A stretch of DNA of 36,087 nt from Acidobacteriota bacterium (GTDB lineage Bacteria; Acidobacteriota; Vicinamibacteria; Vicinamibacterales; CAVVIG01), in the NCBI GenBank assembly GCA_023265155.1, contig JAHFUL010000002.1, positions 1 through 36,087 of the forward strand. The letters run 5' to 3'. Position 1 is the stretch's first letter. Each line of letters begins with the position of its first letter. This document shows positions 16,673-24,849 of the stretch, piece by piece. Under the pieces are notes generated by a model. It was not told the DNA's origin, did no database searches, and was given only the letters and a program-made list of their open reading frames with translations. The translations under genes were made by a program, and so were the position numbers.

Positions 16673-19477
16673 ATGAGATTGGCCGGGGTCCTTAGTACGG
16701 TGCTGGTGGTCGCCGCGGTCGTAGCCGCTCACGGTCAGCAGCCCCAGACACCAGTGTTCCGATCGGGCGTTGACGTGACGCCGATCGACGTGACCGTCGT
16801 GGACGGCGACGGTCGGCCGATTGACGATCTCAAGTCGGGCGATTTTCGCATCGCCATTGACGGCAAGGCGCGCCGCGTCGTCAGCGCCGAATGGGTGCCG
16901 CTCGCAAGGCCGCAAACGAGTGCCCCACCACCGCCGGCCCCCGCGGGCTATTCCAGCAACGAGAACACGACGAGCGGACGGCTCATTCTCATTGCGGTCG
17001 ATCAGCCGAACATCCGTTTCGATGGAATCATGGGCCTCCGGTCGGCGGTCAACGCCTTCATCGATCGGATACAGCCATCGGATCCCGTCGCCGCCGTGGG
17101 GCTTGGTCATGGCTCCGCCTCTACGCCGTTTACCACCGACCGTGATTCTGTGAAAAAGGCGCTCTCCCTCATGAGCGGTCAAAGCGAGCGCGGACGGGCC
17201 CTGAAAGCGATGCGGGAGATCGAGTACTGGCACGACCTCGCTATTTCCCCCGTCGAGGCGGTGAATATTTATCGTGGCCAGATGTCGACGCTCGACGTGG
17301 TATCGGTCCGTGAGTGCAAGATGTGGCCCGAGGCGTTCGCGGACGCCTCTCGCCGCAATTTGGTCACCACCGTCGCGTCCAGCCCTCTCCCGAATCCCGT
17401 CCCCTTGACGACCGATGCCGACCTCGGAACCTGCCGCGAAAGAATCAGTTCGGACGCTCAGGTGATCGGGTCGGCGGAAGTCGCCGACAGGGAGCAGACC
17501 CTGATGTCGCTCCGATCGCTTCTGAAAGCACTCACGGCCATCGACGCTCCCAAGACCCTCGTGCTCGTTTCCGAGGGCTTCAGCCTCACGGATGATCCGC
17601 AAAGCGTGATCGAGATCGGTTCACTATCGGCTGCGGCCCGAACGAGCATTTACGTTTTGAAGCTCGACGATCAACCCTTCGACGTATCCCAATCCGGCCC
17701 CACATTCTCGGGGGTTGGGGACCGCCAGGAGCTGGCGGCCGGGCTCGATGTGATCGCGTCGGCGTCGCGCGGGGCGTTGTTCAATGTGATGGGAAATGGA
17801 TCCGCGGCGATCGCGCGCCTCGAGCGGGAGCTTTCCGGCTACTACCTGGTCGGTGTCGAGTCTGTTCCGACCGACACGGACGGCAAGGCCCATCCCATCA
17901 ACGTGCAGGTCTCACGCCGTGGCGCCGTCGTTCGAGCGCGACGGGAGTTGGCGCACGCCGCGGCCCCGAGGGCCGGCACGCCCAGTGCGCTCGAAACGGT
18001 CGCCGCCGCGCTCGGCACGCCGCTCGTGCTTCCAAGCCTTCCGCTGCGCATCGCGACCTTCTCGCTGCGCGATCCAAAGGAGTCGAAGATCCAGGTTGTG
18101 ATTCACGCGGATGTCGGCACGAGCTACACGTCGGCTCAGGGCGTCACCCTCGGCTATGTCATCACCGACAGCAAGGGCGCCATCATCCTCAATCAGACGG
18201 GAACTGGCCGGCTGCCGCCCGCCATCAGTGGAGCGCCGTCGCCGTTAGTGTTCTCGGGGAGCGCCTCGCTCGATCCTGGGGAGTACATGTTGAAGTTTGC
18301 CATCGCGGAAGGCGATCGCGTGGGGTCAGTCGAACATCCTGTCCACGCGAACCTGATTGACGCCGGCGCGTTCAAGCTGAGCGAGCTGATGATTGGCGGA
18401 CCGCTGGACGCTCGGCAGCTGTTGATGCCGACCGTCGGATACGAGGTCCGGTTCGGAAGCGTCCAGGGATACATCGAGGCGTACGGTGCGACCGCCAGCA
18501 CGTTGTTGATGCGATATGAAGTCGCGCCAGGCCCTGACGCCCCGGCGCTGTTCAGCGCTGTCGTGCCTGGCCGCTCGGCGGGCGACGATCGCAATGTCTT
18601 TTCGTACGCGATGCCTGTCCGCGAACTGGCTCCCGGGCAGTACTACCTGCGCGCGGCGTTGTCCTCAGCCGACAGCCCGGGAGCGAGCGTCCGGACGATC
18701 GCCCGTGCGTTCAGGGTGGCGCCCCCACCGGCGACCACCGCCAGCGCTGCTGTTGCGCAGCGCGTCGTCGCGCTCGACGTTCGCGACGAGTTGCTGGCCA
18801 GGCGATTTCGCCGCGAAACCGTGTCGCGACGCGACACGCTCCCGCAATTGCGAGACACGCTGCCGGCGGGCGCGGCGCGCGCGTTCGATGAAGGAACCGC
18901 CGCTCTCGTCCTGGGCGACGATGCGAAGGCCGAACAGAGTTTCAGGAGCGCGCTGGAGACCGGACTGTCCGGCGCCGACAGCACGGCGGCGCTCGCCTAT
19001 CTGGGCGCGACGTACGCAGCGTCGGCCCGCGATCTCGAAGCGATCAGCATCTGGCAGGTTGCGCTCGTCGACGGTGCAGGCTTCCCGCAGATCTACGAGT
19101 GGCTCGGCGATGCGTTCATGCGGCTCCGCAATGTGGACGAGGCGCGCCTGATTCTCGAGGAAGCGATCGGCAAATGGCCGGCCGAGACCCGTTTCGCGAA
19201 ACCCCTTGCCATCGTCTACGCAAAGATCGGCCGGGGCCGCGAAGCCGTGGCGATGCTGGAGCGCTTCCTTGCGGACCGTCAGGACGATACCGAAGCGCTG
19301 TATCTCGGCGTCGAGTGGATGTCTCAGTTACACACCGCCGGCGCGGTTGTGAGCTCGAGGGGGGAAGACGCGAAGGCAGCGCGGAAGTGGGCCGATGCCT
19401 ACACGCTCGCGGGCGGCCCGCTGACCGACACCGTCAAGCAGTGGATGCTGTCGCTCGAAACGGCACCCGACAAGTAG
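16673..19477 (+). CDS. Exported VWFA-related paralogue 3, longer and more divergent
   Basis: Protein of 934 aa, the third tandem copy and the last gene of the block, 54 bp after paralogue 2. Signal peptide 1-20, then the same plan: N-terminal block, degenerate VWA (DQPNI, Asp110; SEGF), Ig-like stretches and TPR-like repeats. It differs by a larger loop between the conserved cysteines (Cys215 and Cys254) and by about 100 extra C-terminal residues with additional TPR-like helices. Greater divergence suggests it separated before the other two were duplicated. The TAG stop coincides with the GTAG box of a downstream REP-like hairpin (19474-19477), so the present C-terminus may have been set by that element. 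Function unknown. Confidence 0.87.
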   Translation: MRLAGVLSTVLVVAAVVAAHGQQPQTPVFRSGVDVTPIDVTVVDGDGRPIDDLKSGDFRIAIDGKARRVVSAEWVPLARPQTSAPPPPAPAGYSSNENTTSGRLILIAVDQPNIRFDGIMGLRSAVNAFIDRIQPSDPVAAVGLGHGSASTPFTTDRDSVKKALSLMSGQSERGRALKAMREIEYWHDLAISPVEAVNIYRGQMSTLDVVSVRECKMWPEAFADASRRNLVTTVASSPLPNPVPLTTDADLGTCRERISSDAQVIGSAEVADREQTLMSLRSLLKALTAIDAPKTLVLVSEGFSLTDDPQSVIEIGSLSAAARTSIYVLKLDDQPFDVSQSGPTFSGVGDRQELAAGLDVIASASRGALFNVMGNGSAAIARLERELSGYYLVGVESVPTDTDGKAHPINVQVSRRGAVVRARRELAHAAAPRAGTPSALETVAAALGTPLVLPSLPLRIATFSLRDPKESKIQVVIHADVGTSYTSAQGVTLGYVITDSKGAIILNQTGTGRLPPAISGAPSPLVFSGSASLDPGEYMLKFAIAEGDRVGSVEHPVHANLIDAGAFKLSELMIGGPLDARQLLMPTVGYEVRFGSVQGYIEAYGATASTLLMRYEVAPGPDAPALFSAVVPGRSAGDDRNVFSYAMPVRELAPGQYYLRAALSSADSPGASVRTIARAFRVAPPPATTASAAVAQRVVALDVRDELLARRFRRETVSRRDTLPQLRDTLPAGAARAFDEGTAALVLGDDAKAEQSFRSALETGLSGADSTAALAYLGATYAASARDLEAISIWQVALVDGAGFPQIYEWLGDAFMRLRNVDEARLILEEAIGKWPAETRFAKPLAIVYAKIGRGREAVAMLERFLADRQDDTEALYLGVEWMSQLHTAGAVVSSRGEDAKAARKWADAYTLAGGPLTDTVKQWMLSLETAPDK

Positions 19478-19567
19478 GGCGGCCTTTCAGGCCCGTCAAC
19501 CTCGCGGGCCTGACTCGCGGACCTCAAAGGTCCCGCGCTACGAATCGTCCTACAAGGCCCGCGCTAC
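19474..19567. repeat. REP-like hairpin cluster between convergent genes
   Basis: Three related units lie here. The first (plus) has GTAG at 19474-19477 and a stem around GGCCT, TTC, AGGCC. The second (minus) has arms GCGGACCT (19517-19524) and AGGTCCCGC (19528-19536) around CAA, then a GCGCTACGA tail, whose complement is GTAG. The third is a degenerate minus copy ending GCGCTAC at 19561-19567. The plus and minus units face each other as in BIME-type pairs. Both flanking stop codons, of paralogue 3 and of the NYN gene, are the TAG of a GTAG box. Confidence 0.75.
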
Positions 19568-21105
19568 TCCTCTTTCGGCCGGCGCGGACGGCTCGTCCGG
19601 CGGACGGGGGCGGCAGTTGCTTTCTTCGTCACGCGGCGCGGCGCGGCGGCAGCCGCGGCCGATCGGGCCCGCGGCCGTCTTGCCTTGGCCCGGCCCAGCA
19701 ACTCCGCGGTGGTGTCCACGACCGTCGTGGGTTCCCTGTCTGCGATGTCGGTCATGTCGATGACGTTGCGGACGTCGATGACGTTCCCGACGTTGTCCGC
19801 ATCGGCATCCTCCAGGGCGGACTCCCTCGATGCCGGGAAGTCGGCTGCCGCCGCAGACATTGATTCAACGGGCTGCGTGTCCGTGTGCGCGGCCGCCTGG
19901 GCCCTCGGGACGCCAACGGCTCCGAGCGCCGCTCCCTGAAAGATCCGCATCCCCCTGCGTCGATCGCGCTCCACCTGCATGAGTCCCTCGCGCTGGCAGG
20001 CGCGCAGCAAATCCATCAGGCCGCCGAACCCGTAGCTGCGCTCGTCGAAGCTCGCCGCTCGCAGCAGCTGCTTGACGTTGCGGAGATACATCGGCCAGCG
20101 GGCGCTCGTGGCCGCGCGAAGAATGCCGCCAACGACAAGGACGCCTTCTGCATTGTCGCCAAGGACTTCCGCAGGCGGCCGCTGATCGCCTCCGACGGGA
20201 GGTCGCGGGTCGCCTCCGACCAGATACGGAGCAGGTGTCGGTCCTTGTGACGCGCTCGCCCCGCCATTGGTCGCGGCCCTGACGTCTGACGGTTGGCCTT
20301 CCTCAGCGGCGCGGATCTTCACGTCGGTTGATGGCGCATCGGTGTCTTCGAAGCCGCCGTTCAGCTCCACCATCACGCTTCGGCCGGAGTGCTTCAGCTG
20401 CACCAGGCCCGACTGAGCCAGCTTTTCCGCGAAGTCGAGGAATGAAGAGGCGCCGTAGTTGCGCTCGGAGAATGTCGAATCGAGCTGCAGCAGCGTGCTC
20501 TTGAGCAAGCCGGTCTGCGGCGTCACTTCGCGGTCCGCCAGGATCTTCAGGGCGCGGCGCACGAGCGGGAACGCCTGCGCGAGCGAGGCCGAGGCAGTCG
20601 AGGCGGCGGGACGGCCGCCTCGCGCCGCCGGCTTGCGGATCAGATTCTCGTACGCGATGAACTCGTGACAGTTGCGCTGCAGGATGGTGCTCGTGAAGGA
20701 TCGCCCGCCCACCACGAAGACCTTCTTGTCGTACTGCTTGAGCTTTTCGACGAGCGACAGGAAATCGCTGTCGCCCCCGACGATGACGTAGGCGTTGATG
20801 TGCGGGTGGGTGAACGCCATCTCGAGCGCGTCGAGCGCGAGGTTGATGTCGGCGCCGTTCTTGTCGCCGCCAGGCGTCAGATTGCGCTGGACGAGACGGA
20901 TGGCGTGCTGCGTGAGCGCCCGGCTGTATTCCCCGGCGCGCGTCCAGTCGGCATACGCGATCTTGGTCACCACCTCGCCGCGCTCCTTGAGCGCTTCGAG
21001 AATGATGCCGATGTCGAAATGTTCGCCGAGGGTGTTCTTGACGCCGATTTCGATGTTGTCGAAATCGATGAAGACTGCAATGTTGACGCGTTCTTGTTGA
21101 GGCAA
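19564..21105 (-). CDS. NYN-domain RNase-like protein with two OST-HTH/LOTUS-type domains
   Basis: Predicted RNA-processing protein of 513 aa. Residues 8-155 form a NYN/PIN-like (LabA/DUF88) domain with the acidic set expected for a metal-dependent nuclease: FIDFDN (Asp14, Asp16), GADINLALDAL (Asp86, Asp92) and GGDSDF (Asp112, Asp114). Two winged-helix segments follow, at about 175-250 (NYGASSFLDFAEKL) and 325-390 (SYGFGGLMDLLRAC), matching the OST-HTH/LOTUS type that binds RNA. A linker has a duplicated GGDPRPP-like motif. The C-terminus is Arg/Lys/Ala-rich and probably disordered, suited to nucleic-acid binding. The start is TTG at 21105, with AAAGG about 10 nt upstream and no in-frame ATG nearby. 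It lies downstream of parC; the target RNA is unknown. Confidence 0.85.
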   Translation of the reverse strand: MPQQERVNIAVFIDFDNIEIGVKNTLGEHFDIGIILEALKERGEVVTKIAYADWTRAGEYSRALTQHAIRLVQRNLTPGGDKNGADINLALDALEMAFTHPHINAYVIVGGDSDFLSLVEKLKQYDKKVFVVGGRSFTSTILQRNCHEFIAYENLIRKPAARGGRPAASTASASLAQAFPLVRRALKILADREVTPQTGLLKSTLLQLDSTFSERNYGASSFLDFAEKLAQSGLVQLKHSGRSVMVELNGGFEDTDAPSTDVKIRAAEEGQPSDVRAATNGGASASQGPTPAPYLVGGDPRPPVGGDQRPPAEVLGDNAEGVLVVGGILRAATSARWPMYLRNVKQLLRAASFDERSYGFGGLMDLLRACQREGLMQVERDRRRGMRIFQGAALGAVGVPRAQAAAHTDTQPVESMSAAAADFPASRESALEDADADNVGNVIDVRNVIDMTDIADREPTTVVDTTAELLGRAKARRPRARSAAAAAAPRRVTKKATAAPVRRTSRPRRPKEE

Positions 21106-21150
21106 AGCCGATGGGCCTTTCAGGCTGAGGGTTGGCGTTGTTTCTTCAGC

Positions 21151-21198
21151 GCCCGAGCTCGAACCCGGGTCTACGTGTACGCGGTGTCCGCGTGCACG
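21151..21198. other. Degenerate REP-like unit and a strong hairpin in the parC-NYN gap
   Basis: Positions 21151-21175 resemble the minus-oriented REP unit at 27876-27899: GCCCGAGCT, a short loop, a partly paired arm, then CTACG. Immediately next to it, 21174-21184 and 21188-21198 form an 11-bp stem (CGTGTACGCGG with CCGCGTGCACG, one wobble) with a TGT loop. No U-tract follows on either strand. It could attenuate or stabilise a parC to NYN transcript. Confidence 0.55.
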
Positions 21199-21292
21199 GA
21201 TAAGCCGCAGCCCCGATCCTTCGGCGTCACTCAGGGTCGTCCCGAGTCAATCGAAGGCCGACCTTCCGATCGGGCGCGACGGCAACTGCGGC

Positions 21293-23704
21293 TCATTGTA
21301 CCGCACCCGGCAGGATCGGTGCAGAAGGATCGGGCCAGACAATGCGCGTGAACTGACCGCGCTGCAGCAGCTCGCGCCCCTTGCCACCTCGTCCGGTCAG
21401 TTCGTATTTCCCCGTGCTGATCGTCTGCTCGGCGCCACGGCTGGTTTCCACCGTCAGCAGATCCCGGTCGCCCTCGGAGGCGATGAATCCCAGAACCCGA
21501 TCCGTGTTCGACGACAGTTTGATCAGGATCACGCCTTTGCCGGGGCCCGACAGGTAGTTCACTTCGTCGGCACGGCAGAGCAGGCCACGTGCCTCTGCGG
21601 TTGCAGTGATGAGCGTTTCGCGTCCCGTGATTCTCGCAACGCCCGTCACCTCCGCCTCCGCAGCCGGACGGGCGAACCGCCGGCCGGCGCGGGTGCTGGG
21701 CTCGACGAACGCTTCGAGGCCGAAGCGGAGCGCAAAGCCGTCGCTCGTGACCGACACGGCGTGTACCGGCGCGGCCTCGCCGTCCTTCTTCGGCGTGATA
21801 TTTCCCGCCACGCGCGAATCGAGGCTGAGCGCCGCAACGACCTTTTCTCCATCTTTCAGCTTGAACAGCCGCTGGATGGGTTCCCCGTAGCCGGTGGAGG
21901 CCGGCACGTCGATCACGCGGCTGGTGTATGCCACGCCGAAGTTGCTGAAGAAGACGCACGTGGCCCGGGTGCTGCCCGCGAAGGCCGCCAGCACGGCATC
22001 GCCCTCGCGCAGTCTCGTGGTCGACAGATCTTTCACTTCCTTCTGCCGCTTCACCCAGCCGTCGCGCGAGACAATCACGACGTTGTCCTCTTCGACGATG
22101 AAATCGTCGGCGGAGTATTCCGACTCGGCGGTGTCGCCCGCGATGAGCGTTGTGCGCTTGTCGCCGTATTTCTGCTGGATTTCTTCGAGCCCGGTCCGCA
22201 CCAGCTTCCAGCGGCTCGCCTCGTCCTTGAGCAGGCCGCCAATCTGGCGGGCGCGCTTCCGCTTCTCGTCGAGCTCGTTGCGGATGATCAGGATTTCGAG
22301 CCGGGCGAGGCGGTAGATCTTGAGCTCGAGGACGGCGTCGGTCTGATCCGGATCGAGATCGAACCGCTGCATGATCGTGTCGGCGGCGTCTGCCTTGCCG
22401 TCGGACTTCCGGATGATGCGGATGATCTCGTCGAGGGCGTCGAACACCTTCTCGAAGCCGTCGAGGATGTGGATCCGCTTCTTGAGGGCACCGAGCTCGT
22501 GCTCGAGCCGCCGCGTGACGACCTCGAGCCGGAAGTGCAGGAAATGCCAGAGGATCTGCTTGAGATCGAGCCGTTCCGGGCGGCCGACTTGCGGCTCCTC
22601 GGTCGGGATGAGGCACGTCAGGTTGACGGCGAAGTTGATCTGCAGCGGGGTGTGCTTGAAGAGGTAGGCCATGACCATCTTCTCGTCGGCGTCCTTCTTC
22701 AGTTCGATCGCGATCCGCACGTCCTCGGTCGACAGATCCTTCACGTCGAGGAGCGGAGGCAGCTTGCGGCTGATCACGACGTCCGCGATGCGCTCAACGA
22801 GCTGCGCCTTGTTCACGGTGTACGGAATGCTCTCGATGTAGATCGTTTTGGTGGAACGCGTCTCCGGGCCGATGTCCCAGGTGCCGCGCAGGCGGACCGT
22901 GCCCGAGCCGGTCTTGTAAATCTCTTTCAGCTCGTCGTGGGAATTGAGAATCTGGCCGCCGGTCGGGAAGTCGGGCCCTTTGACGTACTTGCACAGCTGC
23001 GCGACGCCGATGTCCTCGTTGTCGAGAAGTTTGATGAGCGCCGTGCACACCTCGCCCAGGTTGTGCGGCGGAATGTTCGTGGCCATGCCGACGGCAATGC
23101 CGGTGGCGCCGTTGACCAGCAGATTCGGCAGGCGTGCCGGCAGGACCACCGGCTCGGTTTTCGTCCCGTCGTAGTTGGGCCGGAAGTGCACCGTCGCCTG
23201 CTCGATCTCGCTGAGCATCTCGTCGCTGATGCGCGCGAGGCGGCACTCCGTGTAGCGCATGGCGGCAGCGCTGTCGCCGTCGAGCGATCCGAAGTTGCCC
23301 GACCCGTCCACGAGCGGATAACGCAACGAGAACGACTGCGCCATGCGGACGAGCGTCTCGTACAGCGCCGCGTCACCGTGCGGATGGAAGCTGCCCATGA
23401 CGTCGCCGACGACCTTGGCGCACTTCCGGTGTTTGACGTCGGCGGTCAGGTTCTGCTCCCACATCGTGTACAGGATGCGGCGCTGGACCGGCTTGAGGCC
23501 ATCACGCACGTCCGGGAGGGCCCGGGCGGTGATGACGGAGAGGGCGTAGTTCAGGTACCGCGCCTGCGCCGCCTCGTGAAGGGCGACGTTGGCCGTCCCG
23601 CCCGCGCCGTTGCCTCCAGTGCCGGCGCTGCCGGTGCGCGTGTCCTCGGGTACGTCGATGCGGTCGAACAGGGATTGGTCGGAAGGTTTTCTGCGCTTGG
23701 CCAA
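21293..23704 (-). CDS. parC: DNA topoisomerase IV subunit A (ParC-type; GyrA possible)
   Basis: DNA-cleaving subunit of a type IIA topoisomerase, 803 aa, partner of the ParE-type protein. The breakage-reunion domain spans about 40-500, with [19 protein letters not shown] and the catalytic Arg150-Tyr151 in AMRYTE. A C-terminal beta-pinwheel follows (about 530-790). No GyrA box is seen at the start of that domain, which favours ParC, although TGRGGKG occurs near the end (770-776). The quinolone-determining region has Ala112 where most gyrases and topo IV have Ser, with Glu116 retained. The start is TTG: a TAA lies four codons upstream and the first internal ATG falls inside the catalytic core. 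The N-terminus has a Gly-rich stretch (25-37). Confidence 0.86.
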   Translation of the reverse strand: MAKRRKPSDQSLFDRIDVPEDTRTGSAGTGGNGAGGTANVALHEAAQARYLNYALSVITARALPDVRDGLKPVQRRILYTMWEQNLTADVKHRKCAKVVGDVMGSFHPHGDAALYETLVRMAQSFSLRYPLVDGSGNFGSLDGDSAAAMRYTECRLARISDEMLSEIEQATVHFRPNYDGTKTEPVVLPARLPNLLVNGATGIAVGMATNIPPHNLGEVCTALIKLLDNEDIGVAQLCKYVKGPDFPTGGQILNSHDELKEIYKTGSGTVRLRGTWDIGPETRSTKTIYIESIPYTVNKAQLVERIADVVISRKLPPLLDVKDLSTEDVRIAIELKKDADEKMVMAYLFKHTPLQINFAVNLTCLIPTEEPQVGRPERLDLKQILWHFLHFRLEVVTRRLEHELGALKKRIHILDGFEKVFDALDEIIRIIRKSDGKADAADTIMQRFDLDPDQTDAVLELKIYRLARLEILIIRNELDEKRKRARQIGGLLKDEASRWKLVRTGLEEIQQKYGDKRTTLIAGDTAESEYSADDFIVEEDNVVIVSRDGWVKRQKEVKDLSTTRLREGDAVLAAFAGSTRATCVFFSNFGVAYTSRVIDVPASTGYGEPIQRLFKLKDGEKVVAALSLDSRVAGNITPKKDGEAAPVHAVSVTSDGFALRFGLEAFVEPSTRAGRRFARPAAEAEVTGVARITGRETLITATAEARGLLCRADEVNYLSGPGKGVILIKLSSNTDRVLGFIASEGDRDLLTVETSRGAEQTISTGKYELTGRGGKGRELLQRGQFTRIVWPDPSAPILPGAVQ

Positions 23705-23741
23705 TGCGTGCGTATCTTACTGAAAACGAGAAGCTCTCGGC

Positions 23742-23826
23742 TGTCGGCTCTCAGCTTTCAGGTGTCGGCTCTCAGCTTTCAGCACTGCCGTGAGCTGAAC
23801 GCTGACAGCTGACCGCTGAAAGCCGA
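23742..23826. repeat. 21-bp direct repeat with inverted counterpart
   Basis: The unit TGTCGGCTCTCAGCTTTCAG plus one base occurs at 23742-23762 and 23763-23783. Related complementary sequence (GCTGAACGCTGACAGCTG, then GCTGAAAGCCGA) follows to 23826, so the region can fold into a long imperfect hairpin. It lies between the parC start and the Nudix stop. Confidence 0.8.
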
Positions 23827-23828
23827 AC

Positions 23829-23853
23829 GCCGGACCTGAAAGGTCCGGCCTAC
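23829..23853 (-). repeat. REP-like hairpin downstream of the Nudix gene
   Basis: Perfect 9-bp arms GCCGGACCT (23829-23837) and AGGTCCGGC (23841-23849) enclose GAA, followed by CTAC. Read on the minus strand this is GTAG, stem, TTC loop, stem. It lies 37 bp after the Nudix stop, in the same orientation as that gene. Confidence 0.8.
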
Positions 23854-23889
23854 TTGGTGAACAGCACTCGCGAATGTAGAACATGCACG

Positions 23890-24537
23890 CTACGCCGATC
23901 GGCAAGTGTATGGGCCCGGCCAGCCGAGCAACGTGAGAAACTCCGCCAGGGCCATGGCCGTCGCGCCCCAGATTTCAACGCCCCCGACGAGGAACGCTGG
24001 CACGTCGATCGCGCGCCCATCGCGGACGAGCGTCCGCTGGCCGAACGAGGCCGGATCCAGAAACGCCTCAACGGGGAGCTCCAGAATGCGCGCGACCTCA
24101 CCGTCGGCGGGATGAAGTGGTGGACGGCTGTCGATCGACGCGACGACAGGGTGAAGCCGGAATCCGCTGACCGGAATGTCCAGCGGTGCCAGCCGCCCGA
24201 GTGTCCTCACGCCCTCAGGGTCGAGCGCGACTTCCTCGTGCGCCTCCCGCAACGCTGCCTGTTCGATGCTTTCGCCCGGCTCGATCACGCCGCCCGGCAG
24301 CGACACCTGGCCGCCGTGACGTCCGAGCGAGTCCCCGCGCACCGTGAGGACGAGGTGCGCGTGATCGTCGATAGGGAAGAGCAGCAGGAGTCCGGCCGCA
24401 TGACGGAGGGCGGACGGCGTGAAATCCTTCGGCCACTCGCGGCGCGGCCGCGGGGCCAGCATGGCGTGCGCGGCGGCGCCCGAAGGGGGCGCTTTCAAGG
24501 CTGCCTGGACTGTGTCGACAACGGAACGGTAGTTCAC
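23890..24537 (-). CDS. Nudix hydrolase, CoA-pyrophosphatase type
   Basis: Cytoplasmic Nudix enzyme of 215 aa, probably splitting CoA or CoA derivatives into 3',5'-ADP and 4'-phosphopantetheine, by analogy with NudL-like proteins. The Nudix box begins at Gly83 (GGVIEPGE) and continues with REAHEE (97-102); its usual Gly near the end is Ala104. Just upstream, LTVRGDSLGRHGGQVSLPGG (64-83) matches the extra signature typical of CoA-specific members. The open frame begins 70 codons earlier, but that part looks non-coding; I choose the GTG at 24537 because it leads straight into a plausible helix (NYRSVVDTV), although no Shine-Dalgarno is evident. A GATAAT-like -10 at 24569-24574 (minus) is possible. 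It may be part of a minus-strand run with parC. Confidence 0.83.
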   Translation of the reverse strand: MNYRSVVDTVQAALKAPPSGAAAHAMLAPRPRREWPKDFTPSALRHAAGLLLLFPIDDHAHLVLTVRGDSLGRHGGQVSLPGGVIEPGESIEQAALREAHEEVALDPEGVRTLGRLAPLDIPVSGFRLHPVVASIDSRPPLHPADGEVARILELPVEAFLDPASFGQRTLVRDGRAIDVPAFLVGGVEIWGATAMALAEFLTLLGWPGPYTCRSA

Positions 24538-24849
24538 AGAATCAGAAGATCTTAAGGCCCGTTGAAGAATTATCCCCGACGAATGCTCGATCCCGCTGGA
24601 GGCGGCTCGGTCGGTTCGGTGGGATTGCCCCGTCCCCGAGACCGGGCTGCTTGCACGATTCCGAGGCAAAAGCAGGCCGACATCAGCGGAATTGCGAAGC
24701 TGATCCGTAATTTTGGAGGGATTCTGGACTCCTCCGAAAAGGTGCAACGAGAATGCCTGATATGTTGTACGACTTGACTAGAATGGCACCTCTTGGCCCC
24801 GCGCAGTTGGACCCAGCTTGTCTAGCATACTGAAACTCGGAGCGCAGGA
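24538..24849. other. 312-bp gap between divergent Nudix and DUF349 genes
   Basis: Divergent promoter region without a convincing gene. It holds a GATAAT-like box on the minus strand (24569-24574) for the Nudix gene. A hairpin around 24711-24741 has TTTT-GGAGG pairing with CCTCC-GAAAA across an 11-nt loop. A TTGACT at about 24774 lacks a matching -10. A short open frame on each strand has no recognisable content. Confidence 0.5.

Noticed and set aside
21296-23812. 838-aa plus-strand open frame opposite parC
   Set aside because: It is antisense to a well-supported topoisomerase gene in high-GC DNA and shows no recognisable domain, only charged biased composition.
23742-23826. Insertion-sequence terminal inverted repeat
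   Set aside because: The inverted match is imperfect, only about 85 bp in all, and no transposase gene is nearby; it is described simply as a repeat.
24562-24777. Small 71-aa plus-strand gene in the 24.6-kb gap
   Set aside because: No ribosome-binding site, no recognisable content, and it covers the likely divergent promoter region.
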